Assembly: GCA_921293015.1 (NCBI GenBank)
Contig: OV121088.1
Span: 6,695,882-6,759,881 of the forward strand
From: Phorcus lineatus
Taxonomy: Eukaryota; Mollusca; Gastropoda; Trochida; Trochidae
DNA length: 64,000 bases
Direction of reading: 5' to 3'
Part shown: positions 37,064 through 48,949 of the stretch, piece after piece
Position numbering within the stretch: position 1 is the stretch's first letter
Layout: every line of letters starts with the position of its first letter
The notes under the pieces: model-generated
What the model was told of the DNA's origin: nothing
Seen by the model: only the letters and a program-made list of their open reading frames with translations
Databases searched by the model: none
Position numbers and translations under genes: made by a program

Positions 37064-39577
37064 ATAGCAGTAGTAGTAGGAGTAGTAGTATTTTTATCAT
37101 TATTAATGTTATCAGCTCATAAACAAATTTAAGGACTTAAATTCTTTAAAAGGTTATAAAGGCATATTCGAGTCTCTCTGTCTCTCTCTATCTTTCACTG
37201 TCTTTTTCTCTCTGTCTGTGTCTCTCTCTCTCTGTGTCCCCCCCCCCCCCCACCCCCCCCCCCCCTCTCTCCCAGATCATAGGCCATTTTAAATTCACAC
37301 TGCAGGTTTACACAATGATCATGCGACTGAGACACTCGTTAATGATCAATTCGATATCTTTGATTTATAAAATATGTTAGTTTTATTATGAAGATTTGTA
37401 CGTTAAGATAAAATATGAAAATATGCTAAATTTCGCTGAAATGTGATAAGCAATTGAAATGTGATTAACAATTGTCGTTTTTCGGTGCTAATAAGACGGT
37501 GTTTTCAAAAGGCTGTAAAGATGATTTATTCATTTCCTTTGAATCAGTTGTATTATTTACTGTACTAAATCAAAATGGAAGGATAAATCATTAATCATTA
37601 TCATGTTCAAAATGTTTGTATTTTTAAACAAACTGACGATGATTCGAAAGAAATATTTAACTAAATCGAAATGATAAGTACTAGTTGGAATTTATCTTTA
37701 ATATTCCGATTATTCAGAACCCTTTTTCGTTTTATACTAAAACATCTTTTCGTGATAAACGATTCTATTGATAATTCAGAAAGTCAAATTTGAAACGTAT
37801 TGATTTTACTTTCAGCAAATATCTTTGGGTCAATGAAAGAACTATTCAGCGACCATGCCTTTTATTCAAATTGGTATTATGTTTATCCGATTTATCCATG
37901 ATTGTTTATGAGTCACGTTTTGGGAAAATGACACGATGTTTATTTCATATATTTTTTACTTATTTTAACTATGTTGAAAAAGTTGACAATAAACGATCAT
38001 GACTAAAATACTAAAATAATAAGTTCTAGGTGATTTGTCCTAGAGAATACTATTATAATAAAAACGATTTGATTGATTTCGTTTAAAATATCTGAGTGAA
38101 ATAGAAGACTTCAATCAATAAAAGTTTTTCTACTGTAATAGTGTTAAGTTATAAATAGGTTTAGTATTCCTACTATAGGTATCTGTTCTGATGTATATTT
38201 TAATGTTGTGAATCTTGAAAACTTTTTCCAGATCGACCATCCACCATGGTTTCCGATCTTCATAACCTGTCCCGGTGCAGCTTCCATAGTTCATGTTGCT
38301 GCTTCTTCTACCATCCACAGCATTTCCAGGATCTGTCGAGTAACCAGCTGACACAACAGTTGATTGGTAAACTTGCTTTCTGAGGGCAATGTTGTCACTA
38401 GCCAAAACTGAAATGAAAATATCACTTTGAATAAAGTGATAGGAACTGCCAATATATCATGACAATAAAACACCTGTACGTACGTCCATATTCTTGAAAC
38501 CTTACACTCGAAGTCTTCATATGTGGCGTATCCTTAGAAATCTATTTCAGCACTTTGCGTGCGATCCGAAATGCTATTCCAAATTTAGTATATTGGCCTT
38601 CATATGGAGCGGCTTCCTTGTTGGCTTTAAACTTCTTCATATGCAATATCTTCATTATTCTTCATTGACATATACATTTTAGATGTTACTTAAAGCAGAA
38701 TAAAGTATGTGTATGTAGATGATAATCGAATTTAGAAATTATGACCGAATTTATTTTGCTATTTTAACGTCATTTTAAAAGTAACTTTCATATAATTTAC
38801 ACCTAACAGTTTTTATTACTTGAAATATTATTTTTGATGCCACACCACTTCCGTGATGAAAACATCATCCGATTAAATCTGCAGGGGAGAATTACCTTTT
38901 ATTTTCTGATAAGCAGGTTAATTTAGCTACACGCATGATAATTCATAATTCGCAGCGGATACAGGTGACGCACACGTCATAAATCATGCCAATGAATTGC
39001 CTATATAAAGGGTTACAATTAATTCAGTTAATAAACTACAATGTATATGTATGATAAAAGACTATACTTCAAAACCAAACATGTTATCTTACGTGAGTTC
39101 TAATTAAACGTTCAATCTCACATTGAGCAATACCGTGGCAGGTTTGATATCACAGATTCGGATGTAGTCAATGTTTTCTGAGCAAATAATTCAATTAGAA
39201 AATGTTTGCCTAGTCCTTGTAAGATGCCTTTAAACTACCTTCAAACCATGTATGATTACACAGTGTTATGGGTTTTTTTCTGAATCTAGTTGAATCTGTT
39301 AACACAAAAGTCTTATTACAAACCTTGTTTAAAATGTCAGGAATGTACAAGTATGCTTATTCGCGTCAATTAACATAAAACTTAGTATATTTCATGTGTT
39401 GTCACTAAGGTTTGCACTATATTCGGACAAGGCAAGGTAAAAGTAGTAACAGTATTATTGTGTATCTATTTGAAAAATGTAATATTAGATTTTCGAGTGA
39501 TACGGAAAGTTTGCATTTTGCATGAACTGACCAAAACTCCCATATATGAAAAAGGAAAACATCAGAGTGGTATTCAT
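35499..39577 (-). CDS. Secreted F-type lectin / PAN-domain protein, copy A
   Basis: Four exons: 39577-39532 (signal peptide start MNTTLMFSFFIYG, donor G|GTCAGT), 38407-38174, 36724-36488 and 35731-35499 (TAA). All junctions are phase 1, giving 249 residues. Exon 2 opens VLASDNIALRKQ, so cleavage after VLA is likely. Exons 2-3 form an F-type lectin (fucolectin) domain: NAVDG, NMNYGSCTGT, PWWMVDL, IRTD, then RYVRIRKIPRS and LCEVEIRG. Exon 4 is PAN/apple-like with five Cys and ends LLDDQEWRFVSLP. Family role: secreted carbohydrate recognition, often innate immune. The usual fucose-contact His in CTHT is Gly, and the basic residue after RxD is not in register, so sugar specificity is doubtful. 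An alternative first exon lies at 41392-41449. Intron 2 carries microsatellites. Confidence 0.82.
36961..37090. repeat. (AGT)n microsatellite in intron 2 of lectin A
   Basis: About 35-40 AGT units with a few interruptions at both ends. The poly-Val and poly-Ser frames through it are artefacts. Confidence 0.95.
37171..37271. repeat. (CT)n and poly-C tract in intron 2 of lectin A
   Basis: A pyrimidine-only region of about 100 bases passes from CTCTCTGTCT repeats into two C-runs of about 14 split by a single A. It is capable of G-quadruplex formation on the - strand, which is the transcribed sense of the lectin. Confidence 0.9.
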
Positions 39578-40379
39578 GTTCGGCAAGAGTTTATGAGATC
39601 AGGCTGATGAACTTAAAATATGTCATACAATGAATTATACGCATGTAATAGTTAACCACATCGGCCTTGACTCAACACTTTTTCAACAGTGTCAGTTTTG
39701 CTCTACAGATTACTACATTATGTAGAAACATTTGCTTAGTTCACTGTGTTATCAATTCTAGGGTTATCGTCAAGGTAACTGAAAACCACCAAAGATATTT
39801 TTTAAAAACCTTTGTAATGGCAACAAACTTAAAACTTGGATGCTTATGTTTTGTCAAGCGTTCAGGAAGCATTGAATTTCTGAGATACTTTGAAATGTTA
39901 TCCGATGTTTTGCGATTTGCCAGGATACCCACTGCATTAGCCTTCAAAATTTTATGATATCATTCATACACTTCTGGATACTTTGTTTACATTTTTGACA
40001 CAATATTTGCAATAGAAAGTATTATTATAATAATTGTGCAGAAAGGTATTGTGTCTCCCAGGTGAATTGTTAGTTAACACAATTGTTAGATTTGAACAAC
40101 AAACATTCCCATAGTTACAAAACAGACATAAAGTTAAGCTTAACTTCCAATGTTATCAGAGTAAGATAAACACTTACAGGGTGTGATACGTTTCATTGCA
40201 AACATTTTACTGAATGTAAACATGATTTTATTTGATGAATGTGAAACGATGGTAATAAATTTAACGAATGGACCAATCTACAAAATCTATAAAATAGGTC
40301 AGACGAGTTCAGGGTTCAGAGACTACGTGACAGAGATGAGAATGAAGGTAGAAGATCATGGTTAAATGTTAAGATGAAG

Positions 40380-41035
40380 TTTTAAGAGATATTACACACT
40401 TAAACACATTAAACAGATATCTTATTACTCACCAAAGAGACACAGCAGTCTGGATATTCACTTTAATCTGATACATCTAGTGAATGTTAGTAAGTTAGAC
40501 CATTTTATTCATTTACTTTTTTATTTGGTATATGTATATCGTTTTTCGGGTTAAAAGGCATATATATGGATTTGTTGAAAAAACTCTTACCATATATATG
40601 AACATGTGCCGTGAGATAGATATGTATACAAACAATCTGATCTAAATATTTGATCAACCAATATGGTAGCTGACTTTGACTAAAATTTTACATTAGTTTA
40701 TAAAGGTGATTAAAGTTATGTTATTAAAGTCTTTAGTCGTGCTTTTAAAACATGTTTTTACAACCTTCGTGCTGTAACACCTTTTTGCTTTTGCAATAAT
40801 TTTCATTACATTAAATTCCTCGCCGCTAATGGCTGAAATATTGCCCAAGCGGCGTTAAACAATAACTCACTCACTCACTAAGTTTACATTAGTTCATAAA
40901 GGTGATTAAAGTTATGTTATTAAAGTCTTTAGTCGTGCTTTTAAAACATGTTACTTAGACATTAGCTAAACGCCATAAAAATGTTTCTCCTAAGAAGAGA
41001 AGCAGCCCCAAAGGTTAGGTTGACAAAATATATGT
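40380..41035. repeat. Duplicated block, paralogous to 63465-64000
   Basis: Shared stretches include GATATTCACTTTAATCTGAT versus GATATCCACTTTCATTTGAT, and GTCTTTAGTCGTGCTTTTAA near the right end. It lies between the two alternative first exons of lectin A. The copy at 63.5 kb suggests another lectin unit runs past the window edge. Confidence 0.7.
40757..40881 (+). mobile_element. SINE insertion flanked by 70-bp direct repeats
   Basis: The insert ends GGCTGAAATATTGCCCAAGC-GGCGTTAAAC and (ACTC)n, the same tail as at 19.8 kb. It is bracketed by direct repeats 40687-40756 and 40882-40951 with few mismatches. The paralogous locus near 63.88 kb has only one copy of that 70-bp sequence and no SINE. 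A target duplication of this size is far beyond the usual 5-20 bp. Confidence 0.75.
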
Positions 41036-41391
41036 TCTTAATATTTTCCAATTCTTATGACTTCGATTTGTGTTTAGCAAAGCGTATTGGATGAAAACAA
41101 ACATGATCCAGGGGATCATTAAGGATGCTTGCCATCTCAAGTATAAAACCTAATACAAGTATGTACATGTATGCTATGAATAAAGCTTAGAGAATGAATA
41201 AACTTAGTATTATTGCTTCATTTGTTATCATAAAGTTATGTACTAGTATTACATTCCTTTCAAGACGACTAAGCCTTAGAAGACAAAGCAATATGATATT
41301 GAGAAATACATTTTTCTACATGTTATTTATCAATGTACTTAGTGAAATAAAAAATATTATTTTGGAAATAGATGGATTTGAATTAACTTAC

Positions 41392-41449
41392 CAGAAGTTC
41401 CAAAAGTTAGATAGACATAAAACATCAGAGGGGTATTCATGATGGACAT
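41392..41449 (-). CDS. Alternative or orphan first exon (signal peptide) of the lectin family
   Basis: It reads MSIMNTPLMFYVYLTFGTS and ends in a strong donor (G|GTAAGT), phase 1, the same phase as the exon at 39532-39577. The surrounding sequence is also similar (AGAGGGGTATTCATG versus AGAGTGGTATTCATG). It could splice to exon 2 of gene A, giving a 253-residue product, or be a leftover of a deleted copy. Its donor is better than that of the nearer exon. Confidence 0.6.
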
Positions 41450-41914
41450 GAGTTGGAGAGACACGGGATGTAGCACAACTTTGGGTTTACCGCACAATGA
41501 ATCAGACTCCTGTGCCAGCTAACGAAATCATTGACTTAAAGCTGAACAACCACTTCCAAAGGATTCAAAACATTTGAAAAGTTTGTTCTAACGATTTTTC
41601 TGCAGCAAATGTGTTTGCTTAAATCATCTTTTATCAAATTTACAAAACTTACAGAATTTCTCAACGTCACTTATATGTTTGTTTGGGAGTGGTTTTCCCT
41701 TTAATCACACTACAAAGCAAAGTAATGTTGGAGATGTTTGGCCAGTTGCTCATATGAATGTTGCATACATCATAAAGTATTGCTTTATATCATACAGGGA
41801 CCTCTGTATACATTGCGGGCAGTATAAAGGTACCAGAAAGACAAGTGTTTATTAAAGAACGTTGCTTGAAAGTTTACACGAGAGACAATCTCACAATACG
41901 TTTAAGAATGGCTA

Positions 41915-42060
41915 TTTCACGCACCGACAATGAAAGATGTTCTGTCAGTTCTACTTAAGTAATTTTTATTGACTTTCAAACCAAATCTAAAATACATGAT
42001 ATTTGCACTAAAATACAATAGTTAGTTAGAACACATTTTATATATTTATAGCGGTAGGGT
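41915..42060. repeat. Fragment of the Tc1/mariner-type MITE
   Basis: GAATGGCTATTTCACGCACC and ATGATATTTGCACTA match internal parts of the MITE at 22017-22641. The terminal repeat is not preserved. Confidence 0.55.
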
Positions 42061-42768
42061 TTTTTCAAATATAAGTTTAAATATAATCTTTTGGAATGAA
42101 AAGCGTAGGTAATAAGATATTGAACCGATAGTCGCGTATACGTGAGGAACGTTATGAACGGAATTTTAGATTTGCCAATGTTTTGAATTCTAGTCTATCT
42201 TTCAATTAATTTTTACCCTTTACATGATATTGGATAAGAAAAAATAATAATCAACCGGACACCCAGGATTGTCCTGACGCTAAAGGTTTGAGTTTATCAC
42301 AATAATGATATCAGCACTGATAATTCCAAATAACTTGTATGTCTTTATCAGTACAGTAGATTGTTTTGGTGCATAGATATTTGTTCGATGTATGCTGAAA
42401 AATTATTGACTGTTGAGCGGTTGGCATAGAGATACTTCTCTTCTGCCCCTGTTTGGTGTGGATTCGTCAGAGCACTGCAAAACGTACATTATTGTTCCTC
42501 TTTTGGATTTATAGTCATAAGCAACAGACAGTTTTTGAGAAATGATAATTATGTGTCAATCGGCTAGACCTTTGAGTTCTGACTTTTGACATGACCTCTA
42601 ACAATTAAACCTGATCGAGCGCTGAGCCAGTTTTTTACTCACCAACAAGATTTGGCCATATTTTTGTTCAATTTTTTTATAAATTTATTATAAACTTTCC
42701 TCAAGGGGTTACAACTGTTGTCGTACTCTCAAACTTATATTACCCCCTCCTTGGTATGATCGCTTAGG

Positions 42769-44283
42769 TGAGAATATGATCTCAAACTCTCTAAAGCTGA
42801 GAAAACTTGGTTTGCCAATGCTTAGCGTACAACATCCTGCTGTTTATATTATTATGAACATCAGACATTTACGTTTCAGTTTTCAATGCATTAAGTTATT
42901 AAAATGATCTCTTTATTGCAATCAAATTCATAGGGTATGATGTTAATAACGTGTTTATTCTATGCATTTAAAACAAGACGCACATAAATGATGGATCAGA
43001 GTCACCTAATATTTGTGACATATCTTTATAGTTGTCCTTTGGACTTTGATCACAACTCTACACTCAGCTCTGTGCATTTTGGTAAACAATATTGAGGTAC
43101 CATTGAAGAATTGGCCGATACAGGCATATGTATGAATCACTTGCTTTTCGTGTCATTTACGATCCATTGGAATGCTCTTCTTGAATGTACAATATGATTG
43201 CATTTCAGACATCAGTTCATATTCAGGTCACAATTGATTTGTACACCCCCGTAAGTTGATTTGCACTTTAGTATGCCCAATTTAGGGTTTGGACCTTGCG
43301 TCTTTTTATAAAAAAAAACCGATTCTGCCCAATATAGATATTTGATTTAGAGTTTCAAAACATCATGAAGTTCCGTAAAATGTATAGCACTTGCAATGTT
43401 TTTTAACGTGAAGCTTCAATTAGATCTTCTTTTCTTATTCCCAGTGTAAGAAACAGGAGTGTAACCATTAAATTGTTTTGATGTTAATCATTTACAATCA
43501 CACAGTAATTAGTCGAGGTGAAACCAATGTGAACAACAGTGTGTGTCTTGTTTTTTCATATTCTCAAATATAAACCACTAAACATAAAAGCCTCCTTTGG
43601 CTCGAGTTTTGTAATAACACCTGTTACATGTTTATCTTTAATGAAACGTCAGCTATTTCCACCCATTCCCCCAAACAACGTTCTTTTTAAAACAAATTTA
43701 AAATCAAGAGGTCTTTTCTATACATTTCTCGCTCATACTAAGGCATATTTTGTCAATTATTTATGTAGGTGAAACGGTTTCTGAGGTAAGGTATAATCCA
43801 GTTCTGTCATATTTTCATAAAAAATTTCCGCTTTCATTGGTCATCTGTTTTCTGAAGGTAATTACAACAATGTTCCTGCCAATGTTTAGATGAAACTTAC
43901 TTTAGTACACTTTTGCAAAATGCAATCTAGTGTCGTTCCCCTATAAAAATCCTATTGACAGTTCTATGAAATCATAGATCTTTACACGCCAGTTTGTAAT
44001 TCCCGCAAATATTCTCGTTAATACTTCACGGTCCTTTTAGTCAGAATCATTTCCTACTTTACACTTTTCAGATCTCGAATAAACAATAAATCTATTTACT
44101 CCTAAACCACGTTTGTTGTTTAGTTCATTTCTTGACAACAAGGACGTTTCTATAGAGATTATTAAATCCTTAACACGCTCTAAAGTGTCACTCAAAAACT
44201 TTTGATTTGAAATATGTTGATAACCTGACGCAATGGTAATTCAAAATCAGAATTAGGCAATGTTTTTTTAAGGAACATTGCGA
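42769..44283. repeat. Segmental duplication block, paralogous to 30561-32001
   Basis: It aligns over about 1.5 kb with 30561-32001. It lies upstream of lectin A and just downstream of lectin B, marking a tandem unit boundary. No coding sequence is visible. Confidence 0.85.
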
Positions 44284-45109
44284 ACATTACATCTTTAAAC
44301 ACATAGGAATGGTATAGGGCGATTGATAAATCTTTCATCTGCATCTTGGTATAGGATATATAGTTATCATAGTGAGAAATGTGTTGCAAAGAGTTAATAG
44401 TTAATATGATATAATGAAGCGTATTCATCTATCTTGCCTACTGCGCCAGCTCGTTTATCATAGTCTGTAAAACCATTGAATAACAAAATAATCTAACACA
44501 CTTGGCATAATTGGCATAAGGTCAATATTCAATAACTTCAACATTCTCTACAACTTTTTTATATAGCTTTTCTTTTCCGTCCCCTCATCAACATCTCTGT
44601 TTATATGTAGGTTTGGAGCCAACTACAACCAAAAGCAATTATCACGATCTATCAATTTACTGACTTGGGTCGAAGATGTTTTACATATAACTTCAATGAT
44701 CTAGATTTTTGGCAATATTCTCAAGTTTGTATCACTATACTTTTTCTTTCTTTAATGAGTTGTCTTAAAAATATATTTGATCGGTATAAAGAGACAGGCA
44801 TATACAAACATAGTTCCACGAGGAACTGTTTGTATTAACCTGATCCTTGGCCATCATAGTGGACTCTTGATTTGTCTTTATAAATACATAAAAGGCTTTC
44901 TTGCCAAAACAATTCTGTGTCGATCCAACATAGTATAATGCATTATCATGATAAACTTTGATTTCCAACTACTGATCTGTGAAATTTCAAACGATTAGCA
45001 TGCAAACACTACCTCTAAATCATGCAATTTTAATAGGCAATCTGACTTTGTTTAACCTGTATGAAATCGTAATCTCCTCTTGTGTTTTTAAGAATACATC
45101 TTATTCTGT

Positions 45110-45140
45110 TCTGTTCTGTTCTGTTCAGTACTGTTCTGTT
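45110..45140. repeat. (TTCTG)n short tandem repeat
   Basis: Four to five TTCTG units with one interruption, immediately 3' of lectin gene B. Confidence 0.8.
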
Positions 45141-45183
45141 TTATCAAAACATCATTTTTTATTTTTCTAATCAGCATGGTCCA

Positions 45184-47705
45184 TTAAGGCAGGGAAACAA
45201 AGGTCCACTCCTGGTCATCAAGCAGCGTGTCAGTGTCTGACCTGGTCAGGATCATCTCACAGATCTGTGTTAGGCTGCTGTAGTTGATGTCGTAGCAGTA
45301 CAAGTCTTCATAGCATCGGCTGTGACAGGCCAGTAATGAATCAGATGCTACAACTTCTTTTGATGAGGTCTGAAGGATTTGTCCTCCAAAGCTTGGCAAC
45401 TCGTTTGAACCGCATTCTGAAAGAAATCAAACGAAAAGGATTTTAGGCACGTGACAGATACCTCATACAAGTGTCATTAATATCAAATGTATTTGAACAA
45501 ACTAAATAATATTCTAAGCCTGGTTAGGTTTCAATACATTTAATACCAGATGGATTTTTTACAACATATCGTTTAAGTTTAAGATACAAGAACATATCGT
45601 AAAGTTTAAGATACAAGAACATATCGTAAAGTTTAAGATACAAGAAAGTACGACGAAGTCAGCTATGTGGATTGATAATCATTTTGATCAGATATCTCTT
45701 GTCATTTGCAAACACACTTATGTTTATATAAATGAATAACTTTTGTGTCAACAACAAAGTTTACTGAGAAACTTTACCTTGTTTCTGAGCCTCCATTCCT
45801 CTGATCTCCACTTCGCAAAGCGTCAGGCTCACTTTACCGGGTCTTGGTACTTTCCTAATCCTGACATAACGTCCAGTGACTGCAACATCACAAGTCAGAG
45901 TCTCCACATCATAGAGTATTCCGTCATAGAAGAGACACTGTTGCGGTGTGATGGAGTTCCAGGTCACTGGGTGCAGCAGAAACATCTCGATGTAGAAGTC
46001 GTGAAGGTAATCCTCTGGATAAGAACAATAAAGTGACACAGCATGATTCATAATTTTGTATGTGGCTGTACTAAGAACCAAAACACCATACGTCCAGAGT
46101 TGAAATCGCCTCCTTGAACTAAAAAATATCAATATTTTGCATTTGTTTGTTGTCACTATACTGAACTGGTAAGCAGACAGCAATCCTATGGTAGTTTTCT
46201 AGACACAAATGCTACTTCTCGATAAGACAAAACCATTAATAAAGTTTGACATATTTGACACCAACAAAATATATTTCAATTAGAAGTAAATTATGTAGTA
46301 ATTATTTTAGAAAGTTATTGAATATGTGAAAGGTTTTTTAATCTTACGGGTTACGATTCAAACAACCATTGTGTACACTAGAACAAAAAGAATAAATGAA
46401 TCATTTATGAACCATTCGGTAATTTCTTATCTTTCAAAGTGTCACAACAACTACCTCTTATCTTGAATCAATACAGAACACTTTATATCTCACAAATGGA
46501 TAACATGAAGGTACGTTCATCCTTTTTCAATTCACTAGATCATGGGTATCATTGATAGAATAATAAAATTCATTTCCGACACACATTGGGCGGGGCAATT
46601 CTATTTGTTCCTTTTATGTTGCATTTCGTTAACTACTCCGTATTTTAGCAATAAATACTAAATATATAAACTGTTAAATATTTGTTGTCCTTTCTCAACA
46701 TCTCCATCTTCGAATGATATAACCAAATCATAATGTATTTTCGATGTAAAGAGACGTCTAAAGAACAGATATGAACTCTCTCACATATGGCACTCATTGC
46801 TCATTGCAAGATGGAATTTTAAAAGATCTTTTCTATCTCATTTCGAAATAAAGCTCAATACAGTTTAAACATTCTAGTATGTATCGTTTTCTTCAAAATT
46901 CTAAAACAGTACTGAAAGTAAGTACTGAAAATATTTATACTCTTCCAATCTCCTCTGTTCACTATTGTAACGTTGTGAATCTTGAAAGGTTTCCCCAGAT
47001 CCACCATCCACCAGGGGTTAAGATCTTCCTCAAGTGTTCCAGTGCAATGTCCATTATTTATATCCCTGTCAAGATTACCATCAACAACATTTCCAGGAAC
47101 AGTCGAAAAACTTGACGACCATGCACTTGATTGGAAGGCTGGTTTGTGGAGGGCAATGTTGTCACAATCCAAAACTGAAATGCAAATAAACTTTGAATAA
47201 GGCATTTATTCCAGAAATGTTGTCAACATGAACTGATAACGTTTTGGAAGATAAGAATCTATGTTATTGTGTGACACGTGACTGACCACAGTTTACATAA
47301 TGTAATTAAGATGATCAGTTTATTTCGATGTTTTTTAGATCCTAATGAACTGCAATAATGAATTCATTTGTTGCAAATGGTTTCATTTTGAAGATCATAA
47401 TTACACTGGGTTGTTATTAAGGAGAACGATCCTTCAAATTTTAATTTTCACAATTTAGATATGGAGCTTTTCAGGAACATCATCTAAGGATTTGGAATAT
47501 TGTCAGCCATGACAGTATACGTATTTGTTATTTTCCATTCAATTTTATTTTCAAAGTGATAAATTTTGATCACATTTTGTTATTTGACATTTACAGTAAG
47601 TTGGACAAATTCATCTTTCTGAAACCAATACCTTAGGGGGATGTACATGTACTTACCAGACCTGACAAACGTATTACTAGAGTATAACACCTGAGCAATA
47701 TCCAT
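45184..47705 (-). CDS. Secreted F-type lectin / PAN-domain protein, copy B
   Basis: Four exons: 47705-47657 (donor G|GTAAGT), 47174-46941, 46014-45778 and 45416-45184 (TAA). All junctions are phase 1, giving 250 residues. Lengths of exons 2, 3 and 4 (234, 237 and 233 nt) equal those of gene A. The lectin domain shows CDNIALHKPAFQSS, NVVDG, NNGHCTGT, NPWWMVDLG, NRGD, then RYVRIRKVPRPG and LCEVEIRG. The PAN-like exon has five Cys and ends LLDDQEWTFVSLP. As in A, Gly replaces the His of the fucose-binding motif. Here the RGD is retained, but the basic residue four positions on is Tyr. The local first exon encodes a poorly hydrophobic leader (MDIAQVLYSSNTFVRS). A paralogous, more signal-like first exon lies at 59437-59491. 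Confidence 0.82.
45564..45646. repeat. 27-bp tandem repeat, three copies
   Basis: The unit is ACATATCGTAAAGTTTAAGA plus TACAAGA. It lies in intron 3 of lectin B, and the last two units are identical. Confidence 0.9.
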
Positions 47706-48045
47706 GTTCAACACGGGTGGAAAATGAAAACTTCTGAACGACTACAAGTATACAATATAATGTAATGCACGCATGTGTAAGCAGACAAAATCAATAACAA
47801 CTTAAAGCGCCGAGTGGAAATTTGTACAACAATTATACTTTTTCAGTGTGTTTGTTTTCCTCTATTGACAGGCTGATTTACTGACCTTTTTAGGCTTCCT
47901 TAACATGCTAGATTATTATTTCCCAAGATGATCTCAAGAATATGGCTTCTTACATATAGGACAACCCAATCTGAGAATATGTTATTTTTCCCAAACGTTT
48001 GCATTGCTGTAGATGTTTTCTTTCATTCAGTATATGTAGGCAGCG
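47640..48045 (-). repeat. Promoter/first-exon block duplicated at 59420-59845
   Basis: Beyond the first exon, the upstream sequence is shared: ACTACAAGTATACAATATAA, GCCGAGTGGAAATT, CTCTATTGACAGGCTGATTT, TTTTTCCCAAACGTT and GTAGATGTTTTC. The two copies therefore share a putative promoter. Confidence 0.8.
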
Positions 48046-48949
48046 ACGCATTATAGCAGTTAAACTAGCCCTCCAGCGGTTTGAACCTCCTTCCTGTGTG
48101 TCAATACAACTTCATACATGATAAATAAACCTCCCCACGAGACATATTTACTGACTTTTTAGGCTTCCTATCAACATGTCCTAAGATAATCTCAAAGATA
48201 AATAAACCTCCCCGCGAGACATATTACAAAATAAACATCCCAAACGACCAAGCATCAGTAAAGCAAACACCAAGAATTTAACAAAAAAGGAGTTAATGAC
48301 TTAAACATTACACATAACGTAGGTAAAATCATAAGAACACCAATTTAACGAGAAAACAACCATTTCAACCTCCGATCATGAATATGTTAATGTATATACT
48401 AGTATTACCTATGGATGTGAATGGGGTTGCAGATGCAGATAATGAGAAGGATGTTTTGCGGATACAGGTTTGGATGATGGTTATAATGTCGGTGATGATG
48501 ATGCAGACGCACGTTGCTTAAATAATTACATTTTGGAGTTAGTTACAACATACTTAAAACATTTGCCATGATAAATCATCTTAACACAAATAACAATTTG
48601 TAGATAAATAAACTTTATAAGATAACAAGCAGCTGTCATGGTCGAGCTATATAGTGATCCTAGTGGTTGTTTTTCTAGGCGACACCACGGTCGAGGCCAG
48701 CCATACCATTTCATCTCACCCTGAAAAGTCAGAAAAATCTGAAACGTCGAGTGAAGACACTGGAGTACATGTTTTATACTTGTAAAGAAGGAAACCTAAC
48801 TAGTGCCATGGAAGATGACGTGATGAGTTCTTTAACTGCGAATCTCATATCTTAGTGCATCTTCAGCCATGACCCCAGATACCTGTCAGCGTAGTAAACT
48901 TCCATATCCCAACACCGGAACCCTTGATGACATGTCAATGCACTTTTCG
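48046..48949. other. Upstream flank of lectin B with a small rearranged repeat
   Basis: GATAAATAAACCTCCCCACG occurs twice (about 48120 and 48199). TTTACTGACTTTTTAGGCTT recurs from 47877 at 48149. No gene was seen. Confidence 0.5.

Noticed and set aside
36899..37132. Poly-Val and poly-Ser open frames
   Set aside because: Translations of the AGT microsatellite inside a lectin intron.
46879..47200. Open frames on the + strand over lectin B exon 2
   Set aside because: Antisense shadows of the lectin exon.
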